Of a stretch of DNA of 64,000 bases, positions 34,575 through 43,471 are shown one piece after another. The DNA lies in contig JAKOZG010000004.1 in NCBI GenBank assembly GCA_029780115.1, positions 436,607 through 500,606 on the forward strand, written 5' to 3'. Position 1 is the stretch's first letter, and each line of letters starts with the position of its first letter. This stretch comes from Thermotogota bacterium (GTDB lineage Bacteria; Thermotogota; Thermotogae; Petrotogales; Petrotogaceae). The notes beneath the pieces were generated by a model, which did no database searches, was not told the origin of the DNA, and saw nothing but the letters and a program-made list of their open reading frames with translations. The position numbers and the translations under genes are program-made.

Positions 34575-35318
34575 ATGGAAGTGCAAAAATTGAAAAACTT
34601 GATAGAAAGTGAGATACAAAAAGTTAACGAATCTTTCGTTTTTAAACCTCGAAGTTTATCTTTACTTCCAAAAGAACTTGCAAAGTACATAGACCATACG
34701 TTATTGAAAGCTTATGCCACACCTAAAGAAATAGAAAAAATATGTGCCGAAGCTGTGGAAAATGAATTTTACGCAGTTTGTGTTAATCCAACTTATGTAT
34801 CTCTTGCTAAAGATAAACTAAAGGGAACAAAGGTTAAAATAGGCACCGTAATAGGTTTTCCGCTTGGAGCTAATACCATTGAAACAAAAATGTTTGAAGC
34901 TCAGAATGCTCTCGAGAATGGAGCTGACGAACTAGACATGGTTTTGAACATCGGAAGATTAAAAGCAAGTGAATTTGATTATGTGTACAAAGAAATTTCA
35001 TCTATTGCTGACTTAACGCATAAATCGAAAAAATTATTAAAGGTAATAATTGAAACCTGTTACCTCACAAAAGAAGAAAAAATAGCTAGCGTAGTAATTT
35101 CTAGGTTAGCAGGTGTGGACTTTGTAAAAACCTCTACTGGGTTTGGAACAGATGGGGCAAAAGAAGAGGATGTCGCTTTAATGAAATTCGTTGCCGGTCC
35201 AAATATAAAAGTTAAAGCTTCTGGAGGGATTAGAGATTTAGAGACTGCCATAAAAATGATTAATGCTGGAGCTGATAGAATAGGCACAAGTTCGGGTATT
35301 AGTATAGTGAAAGAATAA
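34575..35318 (+). CDS. deoC: Deoxyribose-phosphate aldolase
   Basis: A 247-residue class I aldolase cleaving 2-deoxyribose-5-phosphate to acetaldehyde and glyceraldehyde-3-phosphate. DHTLLKAYAT (about residues 39-48) opens the barrel. ELDMVLNIGRLKA holds the catalytic Asp-region, VDFVKTSTGFGTDGA the Schiff-base Lys, and KVKASGGIRD the second active-site Lys. An extra 35 residues precede the barrel, as in other thermophilic DeoC proteins. AAAGGAG precedes the ATG. It is monocistronic, followed by a terminator. Confidence 0.95.
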   Translation: MEVQKLKNLIESEIQKVNESFVFKPRSLSLLPKELAKYIDHTLLKAYATPKEIEKICAEAVENEFYAVCVNPTYVSLAKDKLKGTKVKIGTVIGFPLGANTIETKMFEAQNALENGADELDMVLNIGRLKASEFDYVYKEISSIADLTHKSKKLLKVIIETCYLTKEEKIASVVISRLAGVDFVKTSTGFGTDGAKEEDVALMKFVAGPNIKVKASGGIRDLETAIKMINAGADRIGTSSGISIVKE

Positions 35319-35350
35319 AAAAAGGGAGCAATTTTATGCTCCCTTTTGCC
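35318..35350. terminator. Bidirectional terminator between deoC and cold-shock gene
   Basis: AAAAGGGAGCA (35320-35330) and TGCTCCCTTTT (35337-35347) form a perfect 11-base stem around a six-base loop, flanked by A-run and T-run, between convergent genes. Confidence 0.9.
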
Positions 35351-35383
35351 TTTTATTTAGGTTTTTTCAGATTATGGTTGATA

Positions 35384-35581
35384 TTATAAGGGTATTACTC
35401 TAGAAGCTTGTGGACCTTTATCACCTTTTACAACTTCAAATTCGACGTCTTGATCTTCTTCTAGCTTTTTGTAGCCATCCATTTGAATAGCAGAGAAATG
35501 CACAAATACGTCATTCCCATCTTCACCTGTGATAAAACCATAACCCTTTTTGGAATCAAACCACTTAACTTTACCTTTCAC
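35384..35581 (-). CDS. Cold-shock domain protein
   Basis: A 65-residue CspA-family RNA chaperone: single OB fold with RNP1 KGYGFI (residues 12-17) and RNP2 VFVHF (residues 25-30 region), ending ASRVIPL. The length and motifs are canonical. It is monocistronic, with its own near-consensus promoter and a 5' leader of about 55-60 bases. Confidence 0.96.
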   Translation of the reverse strand: MKGKVKWFDSKKGYGFITGEDGNDVFVHFSAIQMDGYKKLEEDQDVEFEVVKGDKGPQASRVIPL

Positions 35582-35644
35582 TTTGTATCCTCCAAATTTC
35601 TACCGAGCCACCCATTGTGACATTCGGTTTGTGTTGCTAGCATG

Positions 35645-35673
35645 ATTATAATACAGAAATCGGGCAAATGCAA
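35645..35673 (-). promoter_or_regulatory. Promoter of the cold-shock gene
   Basis: Minus strand: TTGCAT (35673-35668), 17-base spacer, TATAAT (35650-35645). This is one of the best sigma-70-type promoters in the window and predicts a roughly 58-base leader. Confidence 0.8.
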
Positions 35674-35716
35674 GTAAATTTTATGTAACTTAATTATGTT
35701 GATTTGTTGAAATTGA

Positions 35717-35725
35717 TGGTATAAT
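35717..35725 (+). promoter_or_regulatory. Extended -10 promoter, probably of efp
   Basis: TGGTATAAT, a perfect TGnTATAAT. It faces efp at a distance of 420 bases; no other gene lies between. Confidence 0.45.
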
Positions 35726-36144
35726 ATACATAGAACATAACCTTAAACAAAAGGTAGACTAACGTTATCAATTTTTAATAAGAAGTTGATAAATTTGATT
35801 AAACATATAAATTAATATCTTTAAAAAAGGGAGAGTAGAAATTTTTATCTCGAAATTATCTTATTGAAATTTTTATTAATATCTAGAAATTATTTTTTGA
35901 AAAAGATATGCGTTTTAGAAATTAATAATTTTTGAAAAATAATGTTTTGAATTTAAAGTGGGTTTAGGGAGGAGTCTCTCCCTCTTCTCTAGTCAAAATA
36001 AAGAAGAAGTTAAAAAATGGACTATTGATCAAGATTAGAATTGTGTAGGTATTTTATAAATAAATTTAAATTTAAAACTTCAATAAAAGTAAGCTTTTAG
36101 AATTCCTAAAGATGATATTGAAAAGGATAAAAGGAGGAACATAA

Positions 36145-36702
36145 ATGTTAGATGTAGGAGATATAAGAAGAGGCAATTACATACTCTATCAAGGTGAAAT
36201 TTATAAGGTAGTAGAGGCTAATAAACATTTCATGGGAAGAGGCAGCGGCCTTATAAGAACTCGATTAAAGAATGTGAAGACAGGTCTAATAAAAGAGGTT
36301 ACTTTTCCAAGTGGAGAAAAAGTAGAAGAAGCCGATATTTCTTTTCGGAAGGCTCAGTATCTATACAATGACGGTGATCATTATTATTTTATGACTTTAG
36401 ATGATTATGAACAGTTTGCTCTACCTAGAGAAGAAATTGAGGATGTAAAATATTATCTTATCGAGAACATCATAGTTGATTTGGTGTTTCATGAAGGAAC
36501 TCCAATTTCTGTAGAACTGCCAGTCGTTGTAGAATTAACTGTAGTAGAAACAGAACCAAATTTTAAAGGGAATACCGTTTCTGGTGGGGGCAAACCAGCT
36601 ATACTCGAAACGGGTCTTAAAACCACAGTCCCTTTTTTTATTGAGCGTGGAGAAAAGATTAAAGTTGATACTAGAACCGGAGAGTATATAGAAAGGGCAT
36701 GA
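36145..36702 (+). CDS. efp: Translation elongation factor P
   Basis: A 185-residue EF-P, which relieves ribosome stalling at polyproline. It has three beta-barrel domains: a KOW-like N-terminal domain, a central OB fold, and a C-terminal OB fold ending [11 protein letters not shown] with the conserved SGGGKPA segment. The functional loop reads [12 protein letters not shown], placing Arg32 at the tip where E. coli has Lys34. This matches Thermotoga EF-P. AAAGGAGG lies seven bases before ATG. It is monocistronic with a terminator after it. Confidence 0.96.
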   Translation: MLDVGDIRRGNYILYQGEIYKVVEANKHFMGRGSGLIRTRLKNVKTGLIKEVTFPSGEKVEEADISFRKAQYLYNDGDHYYFMTLDDYEQFALPREEIEDVKYYLIENIIVDLVFHEGTPISVELPVVVELTVVETEPNFKGNTVSGGGKPAILETGLKTTVPFFIERGEKIKVDTRTGEYIERA

Positions 36703-36726
36703 AATTCACAAAATGCATACTGAAAA

Positions 36727-36762
36727 AATAAAAGGCTTAAAACAAAAAGCCTTTTATTTTTT
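36727..36762 (+). terminator. Terminator of efp
   Basis: AATAAAAGGCTT followed by AAGCCTTTTATT forms a stem around an eight-base A-rich loop, followed by TTTTTTG. It begins about 25 bases after the efp stop. Confidence 0.85.
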
Positions 36763-36809
36763 GCTTTTATTTTTGTTTTTTCAAATAAGTTTTAAAAATA
36801 ATTGATAAA

Positions 36810-36818
36810 TGTTATAAT
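36810..36818 (+). promoter_or_regulatory. Extended -10 promoter of the amylase gene
   Basis: TGTTATAAT, matching TGnTATAAT, about 208 bases before the amylase start; weak -35 (TTTTAA, 36790-36795) at 17 bases. Confidence 0.5.
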
Positions 36819-37026
36819 ATTGGAAAGGTTACCACTATTATTAAATAAGGAGAACATAGCATAGTTAGTTTTAATTTAAATAGAGTTGCAGAAAGAATTT
36901 TGAATCTATTGAGAGTTTTGAAAAAGATGATTTTAATTTATTTAAAGCACAAATTGTATATTCAGTGCACAATAGGTGTACCCGAATTTTAAAGTTTCAA
37001 AATACATATGATTAGGAGGAGAAAAA

Positions 37027-39543
37027 ATGAAAAGATTTTGGGTTGTTATGTTATGGTCCATCGTTATTGCTTTAGTTGGATTTTCCTCAACTACATCTCC
37101 CATATGGGAAGACCAAATCATCTATTTTATAATGATAGACAGATTTGCAAATGGTGATACTTCAAACGATGTACTTACTGAGTCAGGAATTGATAGTGGT
37201 TTTGTTAATTCGAAATACAACGGCGGTGATATACAAGGATTAATTGATCAGTTGGATTATATTGAGGAGTTAGGAGTAACAGCAATTTGGGTAACCCCAC
37301 CAGTTGCGAATCAATGGTGGGATGGAACAGTGGATTATGGAGGTTACCATGGTTATTGGGCAAGAGACTTTAAAAAAGTTGATGAACATTTTGGAAATGT
37401 AGAATTATACAAAAAATTCGTTGAAGAAGCTCACAAGAGAGGGATTTACGTTATACAAGATGTTGTCACAAATCACACGGGTAATTTTATTATTTACAGA
37501 AACGGGAATTATTCCTTAAATAATATGAGTGTTCCAACCAATAAACCTACTCAATATCCTTTTAATATGAATGATTACAATGACCCCGAACAAAGGAAAC
37601 TAAACGTTTATCATTGGCCTTCGGAGATAAAAGAGCCAAATCGATATAATACGGAATTTTCCGATCTTGATGACTTGAATACTGAAAATCCTTTGGTTAT
37701 TGAAGCTTTGAAAGATTCATACATATTTTGGGTAGAAGAAGCCGATGTAGACGGGTTTAGAATAGACACTGCAATTTATGTGGAACCAGAGTTTTGGCCA
37801 GAGTTTTTATATGGAGAAAATGGTATTTTTGATGCTGCTCTAAAATTAGGAAAAAACGATTTTTTGGTTTATGGAGAAGCGTGGATTACTCCTTCACCTT
37901 TTTCGAACAACGCTGAAAAGGAAATCAACGTATTTTTTAACTTAGGATTTAACTCAATGCTCGACTTCCCGCTTCAAACAGATATAAAGAGGGTATTTAA
38001 AGAAGGTAAACCAACTTCTTATCTTCAATATCGCCTTGAACAAAGAGAGATAATGTACACCAATCCCGCAAGAATGGTAACTTTTGTTGATAATCATGAT
38101 ATGGATAGATTTTTAAAAGCTTCAGATATTAATAGTCTTAAGCAAGCTTTAGCTTTAATATTTACCATTCCTGGAATTCCAACAATTTATTATGGAACTG
38201 AACAGAATTTTGTTGAAACAAGAGCTACCATGTTTGCAGATGGTTTTGCTTCAGATGATAAAGATCACTACGATACAACGACCCCTACTTTTCAGTTTAT
38301 AAGGGAATTAGCGTCTTTGAGGAAAAATACTCCGACCTTTAAACAAGGTAAAGTAGAGGTTTTGTTCTCGGATAACTTGGGACCAGGACCTTTTGTTTAT
38401 AAGATATATGATGATTCTAAAATATATGTTGTTATGATGAATACATCTTCAAATAAAAAACATGCAACAAGAATCAACTTAGACCTAGAAAATGGTACTG
38501 TTTTAAAACCTTTGCTAGTAAATAACATGGTAAATAAAGAAATAATATATTCTCATCCTTATAATATTCTATTGAACGCCAAATCTTTTGGAATATTTGA
38601 AGTTACAGATCAAAAAGAAGAGGTCGTAGAGAGTGGAATTTCTGTGGAAATAAATAATTTGGTAGATAATCAAACATTTACGGATAATTTTGTGTTAACC
38701 GGGACAGCATCTAAAGCTAAATCAGTCAGAATTATAGTAGATGGTGAAGAAAAAGAGTACGCAAAAGTTGATTTGACCCAAGGAATCGATGAACCATGGG
38801 AAGTCACCATAAATATTTCTGATTTTACCCCAGGTCCTCATAGGATTTTTGCGAAGGCTTATGGAAAAACCCCAATGATTGTCGAATATTCTAATGAATA
38901 TACAGTAAACTTTGATATTCCTCTGATTTCTTTGAAAGTTGTTGAAGATCCAAAAGGGGATGATAAAGGACCTTATGGCACCTATTTTTATCCCCAGGAT
39001 TCTACTTTTAATAGTCAAATGGACATTAGAAAAGTTGAATTGGTACAAATTGGAACTATGTTAAGAATGATAATTACAATGGATACAATTACAGATATAT
39101 GGACCCCTGCAAACGGCTTTGATCACGTGACTTTCCAGATTTTCTTTGACAATCCAAACAAAGTAGGAGCTATCGAGTTACCTTTTCAAAACGCGACTAT
39201 GCCTGAGGGATATGATTGGGATTATGGAATGTGGGCAACGGGCTGGGGTATTTATTTATACAGTTCTAATAATTCATCGGCAGAAAGTTTTGGAGATCCT
39301 ATAACTCCTTCTCCAGGAGTTCAAGTAAACAAGCAAGAGAATACAATTACTTTCTTAATACCATTATCTGTTCTTGATACTAATGATTTATCCGGTTGGA
39401 ATGTTTTCATAACTACTTATGATTATGATGGGATTGAAGGTGTTTTAAGGCCTTTGACACCAGAAGGTGGACAGTGGGCTTTTGGTGGAGGAAAACCGAA
39501 TGATCCAAAAATAATGGATGATCTATTCATAACTGTTGATTAA
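37027..39543 (+). CDS. Secreted alpha-amylase family protein (GH13) with C-terminal binding module
   Basis: An 838-residue secreted glycoside hydrolase. A signal peptide ends near residue 22. The GH13 barrel has all four conserved regions: DVVTNH (I), DGFRIDTAI (II, nucleophile Asp247), VYGEAW (III, acid/base Glu284) and FVDNHD (IV, Asp358). A beta domain follows, then an Ig-like segment (about 530-630). The last 200 residues, starting at LKVVEDPKGDD with WDYGMWATGWG and a closing DDLFITVD, resemble the C-terminal module of glucodextranase and related cell-surface amylases. It degrades starch or related alpha-glucans outside the cell. Monocistronic. Confidence 0.92.
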   Translation: MKRFWVVMLWSIVIALVGFSSTTSPIWEDQIIYFIMIDRFANGDTSNDVLTESGIDSGFVNSKYNGGDIQGLIDQLDYIEELGVTAIWVTPPVANQWWDGTVDYGGYHGYWARDFKKVDEHFGNVELYKKFVEEAHKRGIYVIQDVVTNHTGNFIIYRNGNYSLNNMSVPTNKPTQYPFNMNDYNDPEQRKLNVYHWPSEIKEPNRYNTEFSDLDDLNTENPLVIEALKDSYIFWVEEADVDGFRIDTAIYVEPEFWPEFLYGENGIFDAALKLGKNDFLVYGEAWITPSPFSNNAEKEINVFFNLGFNSMLDFPLQTDIKRVFKEGKPTSYLQYRLEQREIMYTNPARMVTFVDNHDMDRFLKASDINSLKQALALIFTIPGIPTIYYGTEQNFVETRATMFADGFASDDKDHYDTTTPTFQFIRELASLRKNTPTFKQGKVEVLFSDNLGPGPFVYKIYDDSKIYVVMMNTSSNKKHATRINLDLENGTVLKPLLVNNMVNKEIIYSHPYNILLNAKSFGIFEVTDQKEEVVESGISVEINNLVDNQTFTDNFVLTGTASKAKSVRIIVDGEEKEYAKVDLTQGIDEPWEVTINISDFTPGPHRIFAKAYGKTPMIVEYSNEYTVNFDIPLISLKVVEDPKGDDKGPYGTYFYPQDSTFNSQMDIRKVELVQIGTMLRMIITMDTITDIWTPANGFDHVTFQIFFDNPNKVGAIELPFQNATMPEGYDWDYGMWATGWGIYLYSSNNSSAESFGDPITPSPGVQVNKQENTITFLIPLSVLDTNDLSGWNVFITTYDYDGIEGVLRPLTPEGGQWAFGGGKPNDPKIMDDLFITVD

Positions 39544-39551
39544 CCAAAGTG

Positions 39552-39581
39552 AAAGGCCCTGGATTCCGGGGCCTTTTGTAA
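39552..39581 (+). terminator. Terminator of the amylase gene
   Basis: AAAGGCCCTGG and CCGGGGCCTTT pair with one G-U pair around a three-base loop, followed by TTGTAAATT. It lies just after the stop and before the convergent MATE gene. Confidence 0.85.
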
Positions 39582-39599
39582 ATTATAGCTGAAATAAAA

Positions 39600-40961
39600 T
39601 TACCAAGCTCTCTTTTTTTTCCAATCACCACGTAGATAAAAGAAAAGAAATACAACTGATTCGGCAATATCTCCAAACATATATGAAAGCCAAACCCATC
39701 TTATAGATAAATTAAGGAATTGAATTGCAATAACTAATATTACAAATTGGACACCCCATCTTGAAACTAAACTTGATACCAAAAAAGGAAAATTGTAACC
39801 TGAAGCAGAAAAGACGCTTGCGAGCCCCATACCAAATCCTAATGCCACTAGCCCTAGAGATCCAAATTTTAAAAAATCTGTTCCTAGCTTTATAACTTCG
39901 TGATCATTTGTGAAAACTTTCATGACTTGTTCTCCGAAAATAAAGGCTAGAAAAATAGCTATAATCATAATGAGGGTAGCAACTATAGCAGCTAAACGAG
40001 AGGCTTTTTCAGCCCTTTTTAAATTTTCTGCACCCAAACATTGTCCAACAACGGATGACGCTCCTGAAACGAGGCCTGATAAAGGAACAAAAGCAAATCC
40101 GAATAGTCTTCCAGCTATTCCATTAGCTGCAATTGCTGCTGTACCAAACATTGAAACAAATCCCAATACAACCATATTTGATAGGTTTCTAAAGAAGATT
40201 TCTATTCCGTTAGGTAAGCCAATTGTTAATAATTTTTTATCAATTTTAGGATTAAGTTTAAACAAACCTTTTATAGATGGTTTTACTTCGTGTGTTCTTG
40301 TAAAAAGAATTATAAATCCGATCAAAAAAGATATAGTCTGGGAAACAACAGTTGCAAGTCCTGCACCAAATACACCTAAATTTAGTCCTTTTAAATTAGT
40401 ATAAGGTATTGTTTCGAACATAAAAACTGCATCCAAAAAGACATTTAGGAAGCTCACTAGAATCATAATATTCATAGGTATTTTTGATTCACCCAGACAT
40501 CTGAAGGCGGTGTTAACTGAATATGACGAAAACATAATTGGTAAGAAAAATAATCTAATATAACCATAGTCTAAACCGTGTTTTACAACATTTTCATCGG
40601 AAAACAATAACATTAAAGGTTTTAAAAAGATCGCAATTAAAATAGCGGCAATTGTAGCCATTAGAAATTTGAAACTAATTGTCTGTTCTATTGCAATTTT
40701 AGTTTGTTCATAATCTTTTTGACCATAAGCTTGAGAGATTAATGATACTGAACTAGAACCGATTATTTCATTTAAAGCACTTACGATCCAAAATATGGTT
40801 GAAAAAAGAGTGACTCCAGCTACAGCTTCACTTGAAATCATTCCTATCCAGTAAATATCTACCAAATCATAAACCATTTGAGCAGCGTATCCTAACATTG
40901 TTGGAATGGACATAGATAAAATTTGCTTTAAAAGGGGACCTTGAGTTAAATCTCTTTCCAT
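39600..40961 (-). CDS. MATE family multidrug/cation antiporter
   Basis: A 453-residue membrane protein with about twelve transmembrane helices arranged in two related halves, typical of the MatE/NorM superfamily. Examples are PTMLGYAAQMVYDLVDIYWIG in two parts (PTMLGYAAQ, VYDLVDIYWIG) in the first half and the equivalent ANGIAGRLFGF...GASSVVGQCLGA in the second. It exports drugs or metabolites in exchange for Na+ or H+. ATG 40961 has GGAGG five bases upstream; the upstream in-frame ATG 40973 overlaps that site. It is divergent from a MarR regulator gene, which may control it. Confidence 0.92.
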   Translation of the reverse strand: MERDLTQGPLLKQILSMSIPTMLGYAAQMVYDLVDIYWIGMISSEAVAGVTLFSTIFWIVSALNEIIGSSSVSLISQAYGQKDYEQTKIAIEQTISFKFLMATIAAILIAIFLKPLMLLFSDENVVKHGLDYGYIRLFFLPIMFSSYSVNTAFRCLGESKIPMNIMILVSFLNVFLDAVFMFETIPYTNLKGLNLGVFGAGLATVVSQTISFLIGFIILFTRTHEVKPSIKGLFKLNPKIDKKLLTIGLPNGIEIFFRNLSNMVVLGFVSMFGTAAIAANGIAGRLFGFAFVPLSGLVSGASSVVGQCLGAENLKRAEKASRLAAIVATLIMIIAIFLAFIFGEQVMKVFTNDHEVIKLGTDFLKFGSLGLVALGFGMGLASVFSASGYNFPFLVSSLVSRWGVQFVILVIAIQFLNLSIRWVWLSYMFGDIAESVVFLFFYLRGDWKKKRAW

Positions 40962-40973
40962 AATTTCCTCCAT

Positions 40974-41315
40974 CTGTTATTGGAACAATATGAATTTCTT
41001 ATTATATTTAGTTAAGCTAACAATAATTGTACCAAATCTTTATAAAACAAATGTTGAAAAGATTTTAATTTAATAATATTTAATATATGATATACTATTA
41101 AATTAGAAAAATGTAATTAATTTTTTAGTGCCATTTAAGTTTCAAGTGGTTTTTCAAAAAGAGTTCACAACTTGTAAATCGCGTTGTTTTGTTTTTCAAG
41201 GACAATAGGCATTATTATTCAATAAATTGTACATAATACATAATATATATCATAAAATGCAGCTTTAGAATTTATGAAGTTTTTATCCAAAATTTTTATA
41301 AAGGAGGAAGTTTAG
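40974..41315. other. Divergent control region between MATE pump and marR-led operon
   Basis: 342 AT-rich bases without a gene. An inverted repeat ATTTAATA (41078-41085) / TATTAAAT (41096-41103) with a ten-base spacer overlaps TGATATACT (rightward -10 like) and could be a MarR operator. Nearer marR, TTGTAC (41227-41232) and TATCAT (41248-41253) are a poor-spacing promoter candidate. AAAGGAGG precedes the marR start. In such AT-rich DNA short palindromes may be chance. Confidence 0.4.
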
Positions 41316-41759
41316 ATGAAGAATAATCTTTCATGTCAAGCTGCTCAAATGGAAAAATTAATTAGAGAAATATGTTCTAAAATCAAAAGCGAAGGTAGAA
41401 AAGTTTTAAAAGATTTTGATATCTCCCCTGCCCAGTTCGATGTTTTACAGATTGTTTATTTCAGAGGTCCAAAAAAACTTAGTGATATAAGCAAAAGACT
41501 GGGTATAACTAAAAGTACAACGACAGGGCTTGTAAGCAGACTGGAAATGATGGGATATTTGCAGAAAGAAAAGTCTCCTGAAGATAGAAGAGTTTATATG
41601 GTTGATATTACTCAAAAAGGGAAAGATTTGATAGATGAAGTTATTGAAAATAGAGTTAAGTTAATGGAAAATGTTTACAATAAATTGGGAAATAAAGATA
41701 AGACTATAGAAATATTAAATGAGATAAATAAAATAATGAATGAGAGTAAGTTAGATTAG
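41316..41759 (+). CDS. MarR family transcriptional regulator
   Basis: A 147-residue winged-helix regulator. LSDISKRLGITKSTTTGLVSRLEMMGYLQKEKSPEDRRVYMVDIT is the full MarR DNA-binding region; the key pieces are the helix KSTTTGLVSRLE and the wing SPEDRRVY. The two Cys residues (Cys6 and Cys17) near the N terminus could be redox or ligand responsive, though that is conjecture. It is first in a rightward operon of ten genes (PEGA protein 11 bases later) and divergent from the MATE exporter, so it may regulate both. Confidence 0.92.
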   Translation: MKNNLSCQAAQMEKLIREICSKIKSEGRKVLKDFDISPAQFDVLQIVYFRGPKKLSDISKRLGITKSTTTGLVSRLEMMGYLQKEKSPEDRRVYMVDITQKGKDLIDEVIENRVKLMENVYNKLGNKDKTIEILNEINKIMNESKLD

Positions 41760-41770
41760 GAGGCTTTTAA

Positions 41771-43468
41771 ATGACTGTAAAAAGTGATGGTATTCATCTA
41801 TTATTTATAATGCCGCTGCTTGTTTTTTTAATGTTTTTTTTCTGGAGTAGTGGATTCTCATATATAATAAATGTGGAAGCTTTACCAGGGAGCGCTGTTT
41901 ATTTTAATGGTAAGCTTCTTGGAGTTGTAAAAGATGTACCAACAAGGTTTGAGGTTTATGAAAGTTCGCAAGGGACTTTAAAGATTCTGAAAAGTGGTTA
42001 TACCGATTTTTCCAGTGATATATCGTTTATTGGAATTGAAGCGTCTGTCGTTGCTGAGCAGGTACCTTTATCTAAGTTAGTTGTAAAGTCAGATTTAAAT
42101 GACCTTTTTTTAGAGTTCGAGTATAACGGCAAGATAGAAATTTTAAAAATTGAAAAGTGCAAAGAGATCGAATTACCTTATACCGTAAAACAAATTCTAT
42201 TAAGAAGTGAAGGCTATCATGAAAAGGTTGTTATGTTAGATATGAAACCTTTCAGCAAGGAAGAACTAAATGTTGACTTAGTCGGATTGGATGAAGTGAT
42301 TTTAAATTCGTTTCCAGAAGGCGCAGAGGTTTTTATAGAAAATGTAAAAGTAGGAGTTACTCCTTTAAAGATAAAAAAGGATAGCTTAAACAAGATAATT
42401 TTGAAAAAAGAAGGTTATGTTGAAAAGTCTTTGGAAAATATACCGGTAAATGATAAAATTATTGTAGAACTTAAAAAAGGTGTAGATATTTTCGTTGATA
42501 GTTATCCAAAAGATGCTGGTGTTTTTTTAAACGACAAATATGCAGGAACTACGCCTTTTTACGGCATTTTTGAACCAGGATATTATACGTTGACGGTTTC
42601 AAAGTTAGGTTATGAATCAAAAGAAATGAAAATAGAACTTTCAGAACAAGGTGTCAATAAGTATTTCATAGAATTAAAAGAAACAAAAAAGTTGATTAGT
42701 TTATTGAATTCACATGATTTTGAATTTAATATTGATGGAAGGTACTTAGGAAAAAATATAAATCACATTTTTTTAATGGATGATAGTAAACATTTTGTGA
42801 AGCTTTCTTCTAAAAACGGTAAAATAGAGTTTTTGATGGATAGGAATTTTTTAGAATCTGAAAGATATTTAGATTTGCAAAGAATAAGTTCGGTAAATGT
42901 TTACAGTATTAATGAAAAGGTAGCAAGTTTTTTAGGTAAAACACAAAATATTCCAGCTTTTTTTGTATTTCATACCATAGATGGTGGACAATTTGTGAAT
43001 GTAAGGACGATAAGTAAAACATTATCGGTGTTCGTCGAACCTTCAAATAGTCAGGATATCTTTGTTGATAAGGATTTTGGAGTTCTTTTTGTAACTACAA
43101 ATGTAAAAAATCCGTTAGTTTACATAGATAATAAGTTTGTTCCAAATGACAAATTATTTGCCTATCCTCTGAAACCTGGAGTTCATGAGGTTGAAGTAAG
43201 ATACCTAAATGAAGTAAAATCTCAGAAGGTTGTTATAAGCGAAGGGGAAAAGATATTTGCCAATTTTGATTTTGATATAAAAATTCCTGTAAATATAGTT
43301 TGTAGTGGAGGAAAATTTATCATCAATTCTCAAGAATATTTTGCAAATTCTCAACTACTTTATTTAAAATCTGGTCCTAATGTTTTTTCCGACGGAATGA
43401 CTTCGATAGTCCTTTTTATTTACGAACCTCAACATGTCGATTTAGACAAGCTTTTAATGGGGGTATAA
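41771..43468 (+). CDS. PEGA-domain membrane-anchored protein
   Basis: A 565-residue protein. A hydrophobic segment at residues 8-32 is a signal anchor or uncleaved signal. The extracytoplasmic part contains tandem PEGA repeats, small beta-sandwich units common in cell-surface proteins of bacteria and archaea. The clearest are ALPGSAVYFNGKLLG (about 37-51), SFPEGAEVFIENVKVGVTPL (near 178) and SYPKDAGVFLNDKYAGTTPF (near 239), with more diverged units to the C terminus (NPLVYIDNKFV). No enzyme motif. It lies between marR and the SLH rod protein (3 bases before it), fitting an envelope-structural role. Confidence 0.85.
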   Translation: MTVKSDGIHLLFIMPLLVFLMFFFWSSGFSYIINVEALPGSAVYFNGKLLGVVKDVPTRFEVYESSQGTLKILKSGYTDFSSDISFIGIEASVVAEQVPLSKLVVKSDLNDLFLEFEYNGKIEILKIEKCKEIELPYTVKQILLRSEGYHEKVVMLDMKPFSKEELNVDLVGLDEVILNSFPEGAEVFIENVKVGVTPLKIKKDSLNKIILKKEGYVEKSLENIPVNDKIIVELKKGVDIFVDSYPKDAGVFLNDKYAGTTPFYGIFEPGYYTLTVSKLGYESKEMKIELSEQGVNKYFIELKETKKLISLLNSHDFEFNIDGRYLGKNINHIFLMDDSKHFVKLSSKNGKIEFLMDRNFLESERYLDLQRISSVNVYSINEKVASFLGKTQNIPAFFVFHTIDGGQFVNVRTISKTLSVFVEPSNSQDIFVDKDFGVLFVTTNVKNPLVYIDNKFVPNDKLFAYPLKPGVHEVEVRYLNEVKSQKVVISEGEKIFANFDFDIKIPVNIVCSGGKFIINSQEYFANSQLLYLKSGPNVFSDGMTSIVLFIYEPQHVDLDKLLMGV

Positions 43469-43471
43469 TAT

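Larger units (their letters stand above)
35582..36144. other. Divergent region between cold-shock gene and efp, long efp leader
   Basis: 563 bases. The left 90 hold the cold-shock promoter and leader. A rightward extended -10 (TGGTATAAT, 35717-35725) lies 420 bases before efp, so the efp leader would be unusually long. Inside it a GC-richer patch near 35967-35990 can fold as GGGAG...CTCCC. I find no protein gene of credible length and no known riboswitch class. Confidence 0.5.
36703..37026 (+). other. Region between efp and the amylase gene
   Basis: 324 bases. After the efp terminator comes an extended -10, TGTTATAAT (36810-36818), then an AT-rich leader of about 200 bases without a gene. 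TAGGAGGAG lies directly before the amylase ATG. The leader has no recognisable riboswitch. AGTGCACAATAGGTGTAC (around 36964-36981) is an imperfect repeat of GTGCAC/GTGTAC and might bind a regulator. Confidence 0.5.

Noticed and set aside
39910-40404. Open frame of 164 codons opposite the MATE gene
   Set aside because: Antisense of a hydrophobic membrane gene; composition is atypical and no start signal is present.
43460-43471. TATAAT directly before the SLH rod gene (GGGGGTATAATATATG) as a promoter
   Set aside because: It lies between the ribosome binding site and the ATG, too close to act as a promoter for this gene; AT-rich coincidence.
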